Shown piece by piece: positions 16,562 to 17,859 of a stretch of 17,859 nt of DNA. How positions within the stretch are numbered: the stretch's first letter is position 1; each line of letters begins with the position of its first letter. The stretch is from [Eubacterium] yurii subsp. margaretiae ATCC 43715. Its GTDB lineage: Bacteria; Bacillota; Clostridia; Peptostreptococcales; Filifactoraceae. A model generated the notes under the pieces. That model did no database searches, was not told the origin of the DNA, and saw only the letters and a program-made list of their open reading frames with translations. Made by a program: the position numbers and the translations under genes. The DNA is taken from assembly GCA_000146855.1 (NCBI GenBank), contig GL405246.1:283641-301499 (forward strand). Reading direction: 5' to 3'.

Positions 16562-16619
16562 AATAAAACCTCCTCTTACATAATAAAAAACCATTTTAAA
16601 AAAATCAATTTATAGGATT

Positions 16620-16648
16620 AGTATACATCAAAGATATTTAAAAATCAA
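16620..16648 (-). promoter_or_regulatory. Sigma-A type promoter of the secreted-protein gene
   Basis: Read on the minus strand: TTGATT (16648-16643), 17 bases, TATACT (16625-16620). The leader would be about 50 bases before the ATG at 16561. Confidence 0.65.
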
Positions 16649-16865
16649 CGATATTTAGCAAATTAAACTAAATGAGTATTTAACATATTTTTGTTTTAGA
16701 TATAAAATATGGGTATAAAATCAAAATATTAATATTATTTATATCTTGCCGATATAATTACTATTAAGAGAATTTAATATAGAAATTATTTTAAATGATA
16801 TAGTTAATTTAAGTAAGAGACGACATTAGATAATTTTGTCGTAGGTTTTGAGAAGTTATATTATA

Positions 16866-16872
16866 AGAGAGG
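16866..16872 (+). promoter_or_regulatory. Shine-Dalgarno site deciding a TTG start
   Basis: AGAGAGG, 7 bases before TTG 16880; no ATG in this frame gives a start with comparable spacing. Confidence 0.65.
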
Positions 16873-16879
16873 TAATGTA

Positions 16880-17311
16880 TTGAGATTAAAGCTTAAAGAT
16901 CGAAAAAAAGACGACGAACTCTTGAATATAATAGAAAAGGATGTTTATTCCCAGGAGGAGATGGACTATATGTATGCTATAGTTAGAGAGTATCTCTACG
17001 ACCATCAGGGAGAAAATGCGATACAGGTTGCTGAAAACACGAAGGTGCCTCGTAATGTCATAATGACATTTTTGAGACAGGGCAAGATTTCTCTTGCTGA
17101 AAATGCCAGACATCTGCTACATCCTTGTAAGATATGCGGAGCAATGATAGAGTATGGGGATATCTGCCACGAATGTAAGGTATCAAAGATGTCTAAGATA
17201 CTTTATCCGGACAGTCCGTCAGTAAAGAAAAAAATGTCAGGCTACGATGCCGGCAAGATAAAGCAAAAACAAGAGCTCGGATACGGAAGAAGAATAAGAA
17301 ACAACCAATAA
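16880..17311 (+). CDS. Small HTH / zinc-ribbon-like protein, hypothetical
   Basis: A 143-residue basic protein that I cannot name. Residues about 27-72 look helical, and NAIQVAENTKVPRNVIMTFLRQGKI reads like a MerR- or excisionase-style helix-turn-helix. It is followed by HPCKICGAMIEYGDICHECK, with C83, C86, C96 and C99 as a four-cysteine zinc ribbon, and a basic tail ending GYGRRIRNNQ. The parts recall YvyF-type flagellar-operon proteins, but in the opposite order, and no flagellar gene is near. The start is TTG at 16880, chosen because AGAGAGG (16866-16872) lies 7 bases upstream and the nearby ATG at 16875 hits a stop at once. It is monocistronic, with a terminator behind it. Confidence 0.75.
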   Translation: MRLKLKDRKKDDELLNIIEKDVYSQEEMDYMYAIVREYLYDHQGENAIQVAENTKVPRNVIMTFLRQGKISLAENARHLLHPCKICGAMIEYGDICHECKVSKMSKILYPDSPSVKKKMSGYDAGKIKQKQELGYGRRIRNNQ

Positions 17312-17315
17312 TGAG

Positions 17316-17350
17316 AAAAACACATGTCTGATAAGGTATGTGTTTTTTTA
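17316..17350 (+). terminator. Rho-independent terminator after the HTH/zinc-ribbon gene
   Basis: AAAAACACAT (17316-17325) pairs with ATGTGTTTTT (17338-17347), continuing into a T-run. It begins four bases after the stop codon. Confidence 0.85.
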
Positions 17351-17417
17351 TAGTAAATATTTATTATTACAATCTCAAAAGTTGTAAAATAAAGTGTCAG
17401 TAATTTAAAATAATACC

Positions 17418-17465
17418 TATACCTATAATATGTATGAAGCGTAACGAATATATATTATAGGTATA
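17418..17465. repeat. Long AT-rich inverted repeat upstream of the IS30-like element
   Basis: TATACCTATAATATGTAT (17418-17435) and ATATATATTATAGGTATA (17448-17465) are inverted copies with one difference, giving an 18-bp stem with one G-U pair around a 12-base loop. No T-run follows on either strand, so it is not an ordinary terminator. It may be an insertion target or a remnant of another element. Confidence 0.7.
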
Positions 17466-17494
17466 AGTTAGAAAATTTTTCACCACATAAAAAA

Positions 17495-17568
17495 GTTTCA
17501 TAAATAACATCCATATGTTAAAATTAATTTACCAAAAAAACACAACAAAGGAGAGTTATTTATGAAAC
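17495..17568 (+). repeat. Inverted repeat enclosing the transposase start codon
   Basis: GTTTCATAAATAAC (17495-17508) and GTTATTTATGAAAC (17555-17568) are perfect 14-bp inverted copies. The right arm contains the ATG at 17562 and directly follows GGAGA. In a transcript covering both arms, the start codon would be paired. Confidence 0.85.
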
Positions 17569-17859
17569 GCTTATATTATAATATCATTTGTAGAAAAAAT
17601 CAACAAAAACAAAATAAGTACAAACACCTGTCATATGAACAAAGATTACTAATTGAATTTTATATGAAAAATAAAAATAAGTTAAATCTTACTATGAAGG
17701 ATATTGCTAAAACAGTTGGAATAAGCGAAAGGACATTATATAGAGAAATAAAAAGAGGCATGGTTTATGGACTTTTAAACAGTGACCTTACAAAAAGAGA
17801 TGAGTATAGTGCACAAAAATCACAACAACAGTATACAGAAAATATAACTCAAAAACACA
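17562..17859 (+). CDS. IS30-family transposase, N-terminal part
   Basis: A frame from ATG 17562 stays open to the window end, giving 99 residues of a longer protein. KYKHLSYEQRLLIEFYMKN, DIAKTVGISERTLYREIKRG and DEYSAQKSQQQYTEN match the N-terminal helix-turn-helix region of IS30-type transposases; the DDE catalytic domain would lie to the right. AAAGGAGAG sits about 6 bases before the ATG. A TAAAAT at 17519-17524 with TTTCAT at 17496-17501 (17-base spacing) could be its own promoter. The right end of the element is outside, so integrity and exact terminal repeats cannot be judged. Confidence 0.85.
   Translation, partial: MKRLYYNIICRKNQQKQNKYKHLSYEQRLLIEFYMKNKNKLNLTMKDIAKTVGISERTLYREIKRGMVYGLLNSDLTKRDEYSAQKSQQQYTENITQKH
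17562..17859. mobile_element. Left part of an IS30-family insertion sequence
   Basis: Identified by the transposase N-terminus. The left boundary is probably between about 17466 and 17495, but it cannot be fixed without the right terminal repeat; only the coding part is given here. Confidence 0.7.

Larger units (their letters stand above)
16562..16879. other. Divergent intergenic region between the secreted-protein gene and the HTH/zinc-ribbon gene
   Basis: AT-rich. It contains the minus-strand promoter at 16620-16648 and the ribosome site of each gene. I could not place a convincing plus-strand promoter. A 5-bp hairpin, ACGAC/GTCGT, lies near 16822-16845, too small to interpret. Confidence 0.5.

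Overview
The window is AT-rich DNA from a low-GC Gram-positive anaerobe, most likely a member of the Clostridia (Peptostreptococcaceae or a relative). The evidence is the strong AGGAGG-type Shine-Dalgarno sites, TTG starts, sigma-A-type promoters, a relQ-type alarmone synthetase, an M18 aminopeptidase of the clostridial kind, and a coaD-linked coiled-coil gene. The genus is inference. No rRNA, tRNA or CRISPR array was found.

Layout. The left edge (2-424) holds the 3' end of an Rpn/PD-(D/E)XK nuclease-transposase gene. hflX follows on the minus strand (1946-663) with a bidirectional terminator at its end. The plus strand then carries an M18 aminopeptidase with its own terminator. A promoter at 3767-3794 drives rsmD and coaD. 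A clear promoter at 5024-5052 starts a tight run of six genes: a coiled-coil protein, a cysteine desulfurase, thiI, relQ, an OmpR-type response regulator and a histidine kinase. That run ends at a hairpin near 10600. It joins sulfur transfer to tRNA, (p)ppGpp synthesis and a two-component system. A solitary type IV pilin-like gene (10789-11226) stands alone after it.

Next is a 378-base gap with two terminator-like hairpins and a possible small RNA, then the branched-chain amino acid ABC transporter genes livH-livM-livG-livF. livF is split by a frameshift between 14590 and 14614, and no substrate-binding protein gene lies next to the operon. A shared hairpin at 14982-15027 separates liv from a convergent minus-strand gene for a secreted protein with two copper-amine-oxidase-N-type repeats. 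A divergent gene (16880-17311) encodes a small protein with an HTH-like segment followed by a four-cysteine zinc-ribbon-like motif.

The right edge is the start of an IS30-family element. Its transposase gene runs off the window. A perfect 14-bp inverted repeat places the transposase start codon in a stem, a layout that would block translation of read-through transcripts. Both window edges therefore carry mobile-element-related genes, while the middle is mostly chromosomal housekeeping. I did not find a clear undescribed defence or biosynthetic system. The most unusual items are the livF frameshift, the IS30 start-codon stem, the relQ/two-component operon with an extended RelQ, the orphan pilin and the HTH/zinc-ribbon protein.
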